From Cetobacterium_A somerae (GTDB taxonomy: Bacteria; Fusobacteriota; Fusobacteriia; Fusobacteriales; Fusobacteriaceae): a DNA stretch of 64,000 nt. This document shows, piece by piece, positions 30,500-39,589 of the stretch. How positions within the stretch are numbered: position 1 is the stretch's first letter; each line of letters opens with the position of its first letter. The stretch lies in NCBI RefSeq assembly GCF_044784365.2, contig NZ_CP173065.2; one strand, 5' to 3'. The position numbers were made by a program, and so were the translations under genes. The notes beneath the pieces were generated by a model, which had not been told where the DNA came from, made no database searches, and saw nothing but the letters and a program-made list of their open reading frames with translations.

Positions 30500-31327
30500 A
30501 TGAAAAAGAAAAATAATCTATTTAGTATTTTTAACCACACATTATTTGTTATTTTTGCATTAATTGTTATCTTACCTCTTTTAATTACTTTATTTTCATC
30601 ATTTAAAACAGCTACTCAAATAGCTAAAGAAAGTGTTCTAGCTTTTCCAAAGCCATTTACTTTCCAAAATTATATTGATGTTTATAAAGATGGAAATATG
30701 CTTGTTGCATTTAAAAACTCAGCTTTACTTGTATTTTTTACTGTTATAATTAACTCTCTTTTAGCTAGTATGGTAGCTTACTCTCTAAGTAGATTTGAAT
30801 TTAAATTAAAAAGACTTTTCTTTTTTCTACTTAGTGTTGGGATGCTTCTTCCTGGTTTTATAGCTGAGATTACTAGATTTGGAATTATTATAAATTTAGG
30901 AGTTTACGATACTTTATTAGCTCCATTATTAATCTATGTTGGAACTGATTTAATGCAAATTTATATCTATAAACAATTTATAGATCAGATACCTCCCTCT
31001 TTAGATGAGAGTGCTATGATTGATGGCTGTTCATATTTTAAAATTTATTGGAAAGTTATCTTTCCTGTTATAATTCCTGCAACTGCAACTTTAGCTATAT
31101 TGAAATCTGTAGCTGTACTAAATGATATGTTCACTCCATATCTATATATGCCTAGCCCTAGGAATGCAACTATGACAACTATGTTAATGACTTATGTTGG
31201 TCGTAGTGGTTCTTGGTCAAAGCTTAGTGCTGCTGTTATTGTTGTTATGTTACCTGGAATAATTTTATATCTTTTATTTAGAAAAAAAATACTTGCTGGA
31301 ATGACTGCTGGTGCAGTAAAGGAGTAG
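30500..31327 (+). CDS. ABC sugar transporter permease (MalG/UgpE type)
   Basis: The 275-residue protein has six membrane segments and the EAA loop (LDESAMIDGCSYFKIYWKVIFPVIIPA). Four bases separate it from the first permease. The C-terminal MTAGAVKE is typical for this partner type. Paralogue at 34498. Confidence 0.95.
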   Translation: MKKKNNLFSIFNHTLFVIFALIVILPLLITLFSSFKTATQIAKESVLAFPKPFTFQNYIDVYKDGNMLVAFKNSALLVFFTVIINSLLASMVAYSLSRFEFKLKRLFFFLLSVGMLLPGFIAEITRFGIIINLGVYDTLLAPLLIYVGTDLMQIYIYKQFIDQIPPSLDESAMIDGCSYFKIYWKVIFPVIIPATATLAILKSVAVLNDMFTPYLYMPSPRNATMTTMLMTYVGRSGSWSKLSAAVIVVMLPGIILYLLFRKKILAGMTAGAVKE

Positions 31328-31336
31328 GAGGACATC

Positions 31337-32659
31337 TTGAAGAATATACTTTTTATTTTTTCCGATCAACAAAGACAAGATACAATGGGGTGTTATGGAC
31401 AAAATTTAAATGTTACCCCAAATTTAGATAAATTAGCTGAAGAGGGAACTCTATTTGAAAACTCTTTTACTGCTCAACCAGTTTGTGGTCCAGCTAGAGC
31501 TTGTTTACAAACTGGTAAATATCCGACTCAAATTGGAGCTTTTAAAAATGGAATATCTCTTCCCACAAAAGAGAAAACGATGGCAAAATATTTAAATGAT
31601 ATTGGTTATGAAACTGCTTACGTTGGTAAGTGGCATTTAGCATCTGATGATGGTATTGAAGAATACCATACCACTGCTATTCCAGAAAATAAAAGAGGTG
31701 GATATAAAGATTATTGGATGGCATCTGATATTTTAGAGTTTACTTCTCACGGATATGATGGTTTTGTATTTAATAAAGATATGGAAAAGATTGATTTTAA
31801 AGGTTATAGAGTTGATGCTATGACTGATTATGCTATCTCATATTTAAACAATAGAAACACTACTAATCCATTTTTTCTTTTTATCTCTTATATTGAACCA
31901 CATCATCAAAATGATAGAAGGCAATATGAGGGCCCTAATGGTTCAAAAGAAAAATTCAAAGATTTTAAGCTTCCTAAAGATATTGAAGCTTTAGGTGGTG
32001 GAGATGCTCAAAAAGAATATGCTGATTATTTAGGTTGTTGTAACTCTTTAGATTATAATGTTGGTCGAATTATTGAGACTTTAAAAGCTAATGGTGAATT
32101 TGAAAACACTGTAATTATCTATACAAGTGATCACGGTTGTCACTTTAAAACTAGAAATAGAGATTTGATTAAACCTGGGGCAGATGATTATAAACGTTCT
32201 TGTCATGATGGTGTAATCAAAACGCCTTTAATAATCTATGGAGATAATTTTAAATATGGTCGAGTTAATAAATTTGTTTCTCTTATAGATCTTCCACCTA
32301 CTATTTTAAAAATAGCCGGTATTAATCCTTCACCTGAAATGCAAGGCACACCTATTCAAGATAAATTAATAAATAGAGACAAAAATATAACTTTTATTCA
32401 AATTAGTGAAAGTATTGTAGGGAGAGCTATTAGAACTGATAAATTTAAATATTGTGTATTTGACCCTACTAAAAACCCTTGGAAAGATTCGTATAGTGAT
32501 AATTACACTCCTCTTTATTTATATGATTTAGAGAAAGATCCATTAGAAACCACAAACTTAATCAATGATTCTGAATATACAAATATTTTAAAAATATTAA
32601 ATAAAGAGATTACAAAACAAATTTTTAAATATGAAAATAAAGTTTGTAATATCATATAA
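31337..32659 (+). CDS. Cys-type sulfatase (S1 family)
   Basis: The 440-residue alkaline-phosphatase-fold sulfatase has N-terminal metal ligand Asp in FSDQQRQD, the formylglycine motif Cys50-Gly-Pro-Ala-Arg54 followed by ACLQTGKYP, VGKWHL, and IYTSDHG with distal metal ligands. It removes sulfate esters from a sugar. There is no signal peptide, so it acts in the cytoplasm on an imported sulfated oligosaccharide, consistent with its place after the permeases and before a beta-galactosidase. Start is TTG after GGAGGA. The modified Cys needs an anaerobic maturase not found in this window. Confidence 0.92.
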   Translation: MKNILFIFSDQQRQDTMGCYGQNLNVTPNLDKLAEEGTLFENSFTAQPVCGPARACLQTGKYPTQIGAFKNGISLPTKEKTMAKYLNDIGYETAYVGKWHLASDDGIEEYHTTAIPENKRGGYKDYWMASDILEFTSHGYDGFVFNKDMEKIDFKGYRVDAMTDYAISYLNNRNTTNPFFLFISYIEPHHQNDRRQYEGPNGSKEKFKDFKLPKDIEALGGGDAQKEYADYLGCCNSLDYNVGRIIETLKANGEFENTVIIYTSDHGCHFKTRNRDLIKPGADDYKRSCHDGVIKTPLIIYGDNFKYGRVNKFVSLIDLPPTILKIAGINPSPEMQGTPIQDKLINRDKNITFIQISESIVGRAIRTDKFKYCVFDPTKNPWKDSYSDNYTPLYLYDLEKDPLETTNLINDSEYTNILKILNKEITKQIFKYENKVCNII

Positions 32660-32671
32660 GAGGAGATTAAT

Positions 32672-34435
32672 ATGTTAAGAATACATAAAGATAAACTATT
32701 TTTAGATGAAGAGGAAACACTACTTATATCTGGAGCTATGCATTACTTTAGAACTTTACCTGAACAATGGAAAGATCGACTTGAAAAAATTGCTGCTGCT
32801 GGCTTTAACTGTGTTGAAACATATGCTCCTTGGAATCTTCATGAACCTATTGAGAATACTTTTGATTTTTCTGGAATGTTAGATGTTGAAAAATTTATTA
32901 AAACTGCTGAAGAGGTTGGACTTTATGTTATCTTTAGACCCTCTCCATATATTTGTGCTGAATGGGAGTTTGGTGGACTTCCTTCTTGGCTACTTAAATA
33001 TAATGATATCGCCTTTAGAACTATGGATAAAATTTACATTGAAAAAATAGATAGATATTATGATATGCTTATCCCAAAAATAAAGCCACTTTTAGCATCA
33101 AATGGTGGTCCTATTATAGCTGTTCAAATAGAAAATGAATATGGTAGTTATGGAAATGATTCTAATTATTTAAAATATTTAGAAAATGCTCTAACTCAAA
33201 GAGGTATTGATATTCCTTTATTTACCTCAGATGGTCCAACTCATTATATGTTAGGTGGTGGTACTTTACCTCATATTTGGAAAACTATTAACTATGGTTC
33301 TAAAACAGAGGAAGCTTTTGAAATGCTAAATAATTATCAAACTAATATGCCTAAGATGGTTATGGAGTTTTGGATTGGATGGTTTGATCATTGGGGGCAT
33401 GGACATATTACTAGAGAACCTAAAAATATGATTGATGAGTTCAAAAAAATATTAGATAATAATATTTCTGTAAATTTCTATATGTTCCATGGAGGAACTA
33501 ACTTTGGATTTATGTCTGGAGCCAATTTTGATATTGATTATAGACCAACTGTTACAAGTTATGACTATGACTCTCTTTTAACTGAGGCTGGAGATTTAAC
33601 AGAAAAATATAATTTAACAAAATCTGTTTTAGAAAGTTTCAATGGAAAAATCAGTGTAAAGAAACATAAAAACCATAAATTTTACAGTGTTCAAAACTCT
33701 AGGAAAAAAAATTATGGAGAGGTTAAATTTACAAAGCAAGCTAATTTATTTAGAAACTTAGAGAGCATCTCTGAAAAATATAGCTCACCTACTATTAAAC
33801 CTATGGAGTATTTCAATCAAAGTTATGGCTATATCGTATATGAAACTGAAATTCCATATATTATAAAAAATATGAAACTTACTCTACAAAATGTTAGGGA
33901 TCGAGCTTTAGTTTTCTTCAATGATGAGTTTAAAGGAGTTATTGATAGAAATAGTAATCAAGAGATTATTTTAAACAGTGAATCTACAAATAATAACCTT
34001 AAAATTTTAGTTGAAAATATGGGAAGAATTAACTATGGAGCTCAACTTAAAGATTTTAAAGGAATCACAGAGGGTGTTAGATTAGAAAGACAATTCCTTT
34101 TTAATTGGAATATATATACTCTTCCTATGAATGATATTAGTAATTTAAATTTTCAACCTTTAGATTGTGAAATTGATGATAATAACCCGAGTTTCTATTT
34201 AGGAACCTTTGAAGTTGATGAACCTTGTGATACTTTTATTACCTTTGAAAATTGGTCTAAAGGACATATCTATGTAAATGGTTTTAACTTAGGGCGATAT
34301 TGGGAGATTGGACCTCAAAAGACTCTTTACTTACCTAAAGATCTTTTAAAAAGTGGAACAAATGAGATTGTAATTTTTGAACTTCATAAATTTGGAGAGT
34401 ATTTAAACCTTATTGAAAATCCAATTTTAGAATAA
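32672..34435 (+). CDS. GH35 beta-galactosidase
   Basis: The 587-residue enzyme has a (beta/alpha)8 barrel (residues about 5-325) with acid/base Glu156 (GGPIIAVQIENEYGSYG) and nucleophile Glu232 (PKMVMEFWIGWFDHWG), then two jelly-roll domains. The end FNLGRYWEIGPQKTLYLP is the usual GH35 sugar-binding tail. It removes terminal beta-linked galactose. No signal peptide, so it is cytoplasmic. With the sulfatase it suits breakdown of imported sulfated galactosides. Close paralogue at 37599, about the same length. Confidence 0.95.
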   Translation: MLRIHKDKLFLDEEETLLISGAMHYFRTLPEQWKDRLEKIAAAGFNCVETYAPWNLHEPIENTFDFSGMLDVEKFIKTAEEVGLYVIFRPSPYICAEWEFGGLPSWLLKYNDIAFRTMDKIYIEKIDRYYDMLIPKIKPLLASNGGPIIAVQIENEYGSYGNDSNYLKYLENALTQRGIDIPLFTSDGPTHYMLGGGTLPHIWKTINYGSKTEEAFEMLNNYQTNMPKMVMEFWIGWFDHWGHGHITREPKNMIDEFKKILDNNISVNFYMFHGGTNFGFMSGANFDIDYRPTVTSYDYDSLLTEAGDLTEKYNLTKSVLESFNGKISVKKHKNHKFYSVQNSRKKNYGEVKFTKQANLFRNLESISEKYSSPTIKPMEYFNQSYGYIVYETEIPYIIKNMKLTLQNVRDRALVFFNDEFKGVIDRNSNQEIILNSESTNNNLKILVENMGRINYGAQLKDFKGITEGVRLERQFLFNWNIYTLPMNDISNLNFQPLDCEIDDNNPSFYLGTFEVDEPCDTFITFENWSKGHIYVNGFNLGRYWEIGPQKTLYLPKDLLKSGTNEIVIFELHKFGEYLNLIENPILE

Positions 34436-34446
34436 TGTAGATATAT

Positions 34447-34487
34447 AAAAAAGAGGTTTTAGCTAGTTTTGCTAAAACCTCTTTTAC
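34447..34487. terminator. Bidirectional terminator between the two glycan clusters
   Basis: AAAAGAGGTTTTAGC/GCTAAAACCTCTTTT arms (34449-34463 and 34471-34485) separate the convergent clusters. Confidence 0.9.
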
Positions 34488-34497
34488 TCTATCTTTT

Positions 34498-35334
34498 TTA
34501 CTCTTTAACAGCTCCTGCTACTATTCCTGATAAAATCTTCTTCTTAAATATCAAATACATTATAACTGTTGGCAACATAACTATTACTATAGCAGCTGAT
34601 AACTTAGCCCATGAACCGCTACGCCCTACATAGTTCATTAACATTGTTGTAAGTGTTGCATTAGCAGCACTTGGCATATATAGATATGGTGTAAACATAT
34701 CATTTAATACATCTACAGATTTTAAGATTATAAGTGTGGCTGTTGCTGGTAAAATAAGTGGAAATATAACTTTCCAATATATTTTAAAATATGAGCATCC
34801 ATCAATTCTTGCACTTTCATCTAAAGAGTATGGAATCTGATCTATAAACTGTTTATACACATATATTTGAAGTATATCTGTTGATATATAGATTACCATT
34901 GGTGCTAGTAGCGTATCATATATTCCAAGTCTTCCAATTATTCCAAATCTTGTTATCTCAGCAATAAAGCTAGGTATTAGCATTGAAAAACTAAATAAGA
35001 AGAAGTATACCTTTTTAAGTTTAAACTCAAATCTACTTAAAGAGTAAGCAACCATACTACTTAAAATAACATTTATTGTTATTGTTCCTAAAACTAAAAG
35101 CATTGAGTTTTTAAACCCTGTTAAAACATTTCCATTTTTAAAAACCTCTTTGTAGTTATCCAATGAAAATGGTGCTGGTAAAGATAGATGATACCCTTGA
35201 GCTATCTGCTCTGGAGTTTTAAAAGATGACAATACCACTAAAAGTAAGGGAACTAAAACTATCAAAGTTATAACTACAAAAACTGTGTGATTTAGAGTAT
35301 TAAACAGTAACTCGCTCGTTTTTTTCTTTTTCAA
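34498..35334 (-). CDS. ABC sugar transporter permease (MalG/UgpE type)
   Basis: Six membrane segments and the EAA loop (LDESARIDGCSYFKIYWKVIFPLILPA), very like the protein at 30500. I place the start at TTG 35334, six to seven bases after GGAGGGGGAG; an ATG at 35367 lies inside the upstream permease and lacks a site. Either way the gene overlaps the 3' end of the upstream permease (stop at 35300). Confidence 0.9.
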   Translation of the reverse strand: MKKKKTSELLFNTLNHTVFVVITLIVLVPLLLVVLSSFKTPEQIAQGYHLSLPAPFSLDNYKEVFKNGNVLTGFKNSMLLVLGTITINVILSSMVAYSLSRFEFKLKKVYFFLFSFSMLIPSFIAEITRFGIIGRLGIYDTLLAPMVIYISTDILQIYVYKQFIDQIPYSLDESARIDGCSYFKIYWKVIFPLILPATATLIILKSVDVLNDMFTPYLYMPSAANATLTTMLMNYVGRSGSWAKLSAAIVIVMLPTVIMYLIFKKKILSGIVAGAVKE

Positions 35335-36286
35335 ATTTCTCCCCCTCCTTTTCCATTGCCATTTCAACTTTTAATTCCTCTTTTTTAAAAAATCCTTTTA
35401 CTTTATTTAGCTTACCTCTAAACTTTTCAGGCTCTAAAACTAAACTTTGAACTATTGATATAACTATTATTGCAACTATTAAAACTATAGCCATTGCACA
35501 AGCTAAACCAAAGTTACTAAATTCAAAGGCTGTTTTTACTGTGTGAAGAGCAAATGTTGTACTGCTCGTTCCTGGACCTCCACTCGTCATAACAAATGGA
35601 ATATCAAAAACCATCAGAGCTCCTCTAACATTTAAAAACAGTACTATACTAAGAATAGATTTCATATTAGGTATTATTATTTTTACAAATTGCTGTAATA
35701 CTGAGGCTCCATCAATTAATGCAGCCTCTAACATATCCTTATTTATTGATTGAAGTCCAGCTAAGAAAAGTATTATGTGAACTCCTGTAAATCTCCAAAG
35801 AGAAACTACAACTAATGAATAGTTTACAATTTTAGGATCGCTTAACCATCTGATTTTCCCAATACTTCCAAGAGCTAAAAGTCCATTTAATACCCCATCC
35901 TCAGAACTATATAAAAAGGAAAACATATAGGCTATTGCAACTCCATTTATTATATATGGCATAAAAACTATAGTTTTAAAAAATTCACTTTTTTTGATAT
36001 ACCTATCTAAAAGCATTGCTAAATACATCTCTATTGGAATAAAAAGAAGATGTAGCATAAAATATAGATTATTATTTTTTAAACTTTGCCAAATATCTTT
36101 TCTTTGAAATACTTGAGTATAATTTTTTAATCCAACGTAGTTATAACTAGGATTTATCCCATCCCAATCTGTAAAACTTATTAGAGCTAATTTAAATCCT
36201 GGATAAAGAACAAATACAAATAGCAATATAGTTGGGATTGCTAAAAAACATGCTAACAATATACTTTTTTGTGTTTTATCTTTCAT
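35300..36286 (-). CDS. ABC sugar transporter permease (MalF/UgpA type)
   Basis: The 328-residue paralogue of 29563 has six membrane segments and the EAA loop (LEAALIDGASVLQQFVKIIIPNMK). A charged C-terminal extension of about 30 residues (LNKVKGFFKKEELKVEMAME, Lys/Glu-rich) runs into the next gene's coding region in another frame. The paralogue ends before this extension, so it is probably a product of the gene overlap. Seventeen bases after the binding protein. Confidence 0.93.
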   Translation of the reverse strand: MKDKTQKSILLACFLAIPTILLFVFVLYPGFKLALISFTDWDGINPSYNYVGLKNYTQVFQRKDIWQSLKNNNLYFMLHLLFIPIEMYLAMLLDRYIKKSEFFKTIVFMPYIINGVAIAYMFSFLYSSEDGVLNGLLALGSIGKIRWLSDPKIVNYSLVVVSLWRFTGVHIILFLAGLQSINKDMLEAALIDGASVLQQFVKIIIPNMKSILSIVLFLNVRGALMVFDIPFVMTSGGPGTSSTTFALHTVKTAFEFSNFGLACAMAIVLIVAIIVISIVQSLVLEPEKFRGKLNKVKGFFKKEELKVEMAMEKEGEKFEKEKNERVTV

Positions 36287-36302
36287 ACTCTACTCCTAAC
36301 AA

Positions 36303-37586
36303 CTACTTTGTGTTTTCTTGAGCTTCTGTCCATCTTTTGTTAAACTCATTCATATACTCTGTAAAATTAACTCCTTGAATCATCTCTTGACCCATTCTCT
36401 TAACATCAAAAGATATATAATTAGCTATTTTTCTAAACTTTTCATCTCCACCTTTTTGAAGTACAACCTCTGGATTTGGAATATTTGCTATAGCCACATT
36501 AAACATGCTCTCTCTACCCTTTACTCCCTCTACAGCTGGTAATACATTCATATATGTTACATACTCTTTATAGTAGTCACTTGTAAAGAACCAATCTAAG
36601 AACTTTTTAGCCTCATCAGCATTTTTACTATATTTTGGAATTGATAAAAATACTTCAGCTGAAACTAAATATCTAAATGGATCCTCTTTTGTTTCACGAG
36701 CTGGTAGTACAAATACTCCTACATCATCTAATGTTTCTTTAGACATCTCTTTTTCTAAATCCATATAAAACCATTGCCCTGATGCTAGCATAGCTGCCTT
36801 TTTAGAAGCAAACATACTTTTTTCTTGATCCCAACCATATCCTAATGGATCATCTCCAAAAGGCTTTGTATTGTAGTATTTATCTAACATATCATAAGCT
36901 ACATAAAATGGTTTTCCCGGAGAAAATGGATCTTTTTCTACAGCCATTTTACTTAAAATATCATTACCACCTGGAACTAAAAATGGCATAAACTCATTAA
37001 AAGGATATGTTGTCCAAGAGTCTTTAGCACCTAATGCCATTGGAATATAAGTACCATTGTCTTTTATCTTTGTTGAAAGTGCTACAAACTCTCCCCATGT
37101 TGTAGGTATCTCCAGTCCTAACTCGTTGAATACACTTTTTCTATAATAAACAAACTCATTAAAACCATACATTGGTAATCCATATATGTTTCCATCAATT
37201 TCAAAATCTTTAGCAAACTTATTTACTTTTGCAGCTTCTGTTTCATTTAAAGGAAGTAGCACACTTTTAAAACTTTCCATAGTTACAACTCTCACAGGAA
37301 AAATATCTGGTAGTTTCTGTGCTGAGTTTCTTATTTTCATTGTATTATCATACTCAGTTGCAGGTATTTTCTCCATTTTTATTGTTACATTTGGAGCTAC
37401 CTTTTGGTAAGCTTCTACTAGACTATTTGTATCCATCATATACTCTTCCCCTGTTCCAGAGTATGTTACAAAAGTCAGCTCAATTTTTTTATCCTCTGCT
37501 TTAGTTACCTCTTTCTTTTCTCCATCACCACAAGCAGCCATAAACAACATTGTTCCTACTCCTAAAACCTTTAAATATCTTTTCAT
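36303..37586 (-). CDS. Sugar ABC transporter substrate-binding lipoprotein (SBP family 1)
   Basis: Lipobox Cys19 (FMAACGDG). Same blocks as the paralogue at 28306, including TFVTYSGTGEEYMMDT, LPDIFPVR, GLPMYGFNEFVYYRKSVFNELGLEIPTTWGEF and KKAAMLASGQWFYMDL. It binds an oligosaccharide for the permeases at 35300 and 34498. The two binding proteins differ enough to suggest different ligands. ATG follows AAGGAGGG. Confidence 0.93.
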   Translation of the reverse strand: MKRYLKVLGVGTMLFMAACGDGEKKEVTKAEDKKIELTFVTYSGTGEEYMMDTNSLVEAYQKVAPNVTIKMEKIPATEYDNTMKIRNSAQKLPDIFPVRVVTMESFKSVLLPLNETEAAKVNKFAKDFEIDGNIYGLPMYGFNEFVYYRKSVFNELGLEIPTTWGEFVALSTKIKDNGTYIPMALGAKDSWTTYPFNEFMPFLVPGGNDILSKMAVEKDPFSPGKPFYVAYDMLDKYYNTKPFGDDPLGYGWDQEKSMFASKKAAMLASGQWFYMDLEKEMSKETLDDVGVFVLPARETKEDPFRYLVSAEVFLSIPKYSKNADEAKKFLDWFFTSDYYKEYVTYMNVLPAVEGVKGRESMFNVAIANIPNPEVVLQKGGDEKFRKIANYISFDVKRMGQEMIQGVNFTEYMNEFNKRWTEAQENTK

Positions 37587-37598
37587 TTTTTACCCTCC

Positions 37599-39356
37599 TT
37601 AAAAAAGTTTAGCTTCTGCAAAAAGTTCCATAACTTCACCATTATTATGAAGTTCAAAAATAACAATTTCGTTCTCTCCCTCTTTTAAAAGAGGTGATGG
37701 AACATAAAGTCTCTTTTGAGGTCCCTCACTCCAGTATCTTCCTAAGTTAAATCCATTTATATATACAACACCCTTTTCCCATCCTGTGAAATCTAAGAAA
37801 GTATCTCCACTCTCAGATACATTAAAAGTTCCTTTAAAGAATCTTGGGTGATTTTCAACATCTTTAACACAATCTCCAAAATCTAAATTAGATATATCAT
37901 CTAATGGTATTGTGTAAATTTCCCAATTAAATAGAAATTGTCTATCAAGTCTAACTCCCTCTGTTATACCTTTACTATCTTTTAATAGAGGTCCATAGTT
38001 AATTCTTCCCATATTTTCAACTAAAATCTCTAATGTTGACTCCTCTTTTTCACAGTTTAGTATTATTTCCTGTTTATTATTTCTATCAATAACTCCTTTA
38101 AACTCTCCATTTAAATATATCAAAGCTCTATCTCTAACCTCTTGCAAAGTTAGTGGCATATTTTCAATAACTCCTTTAACCTTTGTTTTATAAAGTATAA
38201 AACCATAATCTTGATCTAACTCCTCCATAGTTTTTACATACGGTGAAGTATAGTGTTTAGATAGTATATTTAAATTATTCCAAAGAGATGCACTTTCCTT
38301 AAACTCTACTTTCCCACAAGCTATTTTTTTTGAATCTTTTACTTTATACTCTTTGTAATTTTTATGTTTTTTAATATTTATTTTTTCTTTTAATTCATCA
38401 ATAGTATCCTTTACCAGATGATATTTTTTAGTTAAATCTCCAGCTTCTGTTAAAAGAGCATCATAATCATAACTAGTTACTGTACAACGCTGCTCATCAT
38501 GATAGTTTGCTCCATTCATAAATCCAAAGTTAGTTCCTCCATGGAACATATAGAAGTTTACAGAGATATTGTTTTCTAACATATATTTAAACTCCTCTGC
38601 TACCTCTTCACCTTTTCTAGTTATGTGCTCTTGTCCCCAATGATCAAACCATCCTATCCAAAATTCCATAACCATTTTTGGCATATTGCTTTGATATTTT
38701 TTAAATAGTTCAAATGACTCCTCTGTCTTTGAACCAAAATTTATTGTTTTCCAAATATGTGGTAATGTTCCTCCAGATAACATCCAATGAGTTGGACCAT
38801 CTGAAGTAAATAGTGGCACATTAACTCCTCTTTTTATTAAAGCCTCTTCTAAATAACTTAAGTACTTATAATCGTTCCCATAGCTTCCATACTCATTTTC
38901 AATTTGAACAGCTATTATTGGGCCTCCATTTGTAGAAAGATATTTTGTGAACTTAGGAACTAGAGTATCATAGTATCTATCAATTTTCTCTATATACGTT
39001 GAGTCCATGGTACGAAGTCTTATTCCCTGATATTTTAATAACCATGGTGGCAACCCTCCAAACTCCCATTCTGCACATATATATGGAGATGGCCTTAAAA
39101 TAACATAAAGTCCTACTTCATCAGCTAAAGATATAAATCTTTCAAGGTCTAACATATCTGAAAAGTTATATTCTCCCTCTTTAGGTTCATGAAGATTCCA
39201 TGGTACGTAAGTTTCTACACAGTTAAAACCTGCTGATGCTATTTTCTCAAGTCTATCCTTCCACTGCTCAGGTAAAGTTCTAAAGTAATGCATCGCTCCA
39301 GATATAAGAAGAGTTCTTTCTCCATCTATCTCTATATGTTCCTCTACAAATCTCAT
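37599..39356 (-). CDS. GH35 beta-galactosidase
   Basis: The 585-residue paralogue of 32672 has acid/base Glu155 (AVQIENEYGSYG) and nucleophile Glu231 (PKMVMEFWIGWFDHWG), GGLPPWLL, and the C-terminal FNLGRYWSEGPQKRLYVP. No signal peptide. It is the first gene of this cluster, whereas its paralogue is the last of the other, and no sulfatase accompanies it, so the substrate may be an unsulfated galactoside. GGGAGGAG precedes ATG. Confidence 0.95.
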   Translation of the reverse strand: MRFVEEHIEIDGERTLLISGAMHYFRTLPEQWKDRLEKIASAGFNCVETYVPWNLHEPKEGEYNFSDMLDLERFISLADEVGLYVILRPSPYICAEWEFGGLPPWLLKYQGIRLRTMDSTYIEKIDRYYDTLVPKFTKYLSTNGGPIIAVQIENEYGSYGNDYKYLSYLEEALIKRGVNVPLFTSDGPTHWMLSGGTLPHIWKTINFGSKTEESFELFKKYQSNMPKMVMEFWIGWFDHWGQEHITRKGEEVAEEFKYMLENNISVNFYMFHGGTNFGFMNGANYHDEQRCTVTSYDYDALLTEAGDLTKKYHLVKDTIDELKEKINIKKHKNYKEYKVKDSKKIACGKVEFKESASLWNNLNILSKHYTSPYVKTMEELDQDYGFILYKTKVKGVIENMPLTLQEVRDRALIYLNGEFKGVIDRNNKQEIILNCEKEESTLEILVENMGRINYGPLLKDSKGITEGVRLDRQFLFNWEIYTIPLDDISNLDFGDCVKDVENHPRFFKGTFNVSESGDTFLDFTGWEKGVVYINGFNLGRYWSEGPQKRLYVPSPLLKEGENEIVIFELHNNGEVMELFAEAKLF

Positions 39357-39451
39357 TTCTCCTCCCTATTTTTACCACTCTATTTTTTAAAATTATGTTT
39401 TATTTTAATTCTTTTTTATCGAATATACTCTATAAAAACTTTATTTTTTAT

Positions 39452-39502
39452 AAGAATACGTATTCTTGATACGAGTTTATTCTATGAATCTATTTTTGTC
39501 AA
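39452..39502 (-). promoter_or_regulatory. Promoter and perfect palindromic operator of the second GH35 cluster
   Basis: On the minus strand TTGACA (39502-39497), 17 bases, TAAACT (39479-39474), then AAGAATACGTATTCTT (39467-39452), a perfect 16-bp palindrome sharing the core AATACGTAT with the sites at 27125 and 28278. Likely bound by the divergent LacI at 39590. Confidence 0.75.
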
Positions 39503-39528
39503 GAGGAATATTTAATAAAAAAAATTGT

Positions 39529-39557
39529 TTGACAAATTTATAAAAAAATACTTTAAT
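39529..39557 (+). promoter_or_regulatory. Promoter of the second LacI gene
   Basis: TTGACA (39529-39534), 17 bases, TTTAAT (39552-39557), 32 bases before the start. No operator copy overlaps it. Confidence 0.6.
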
Positions 39558-39589
39558 TGAGTTCACAATAACTTTTGAAAGGTGGTTCT

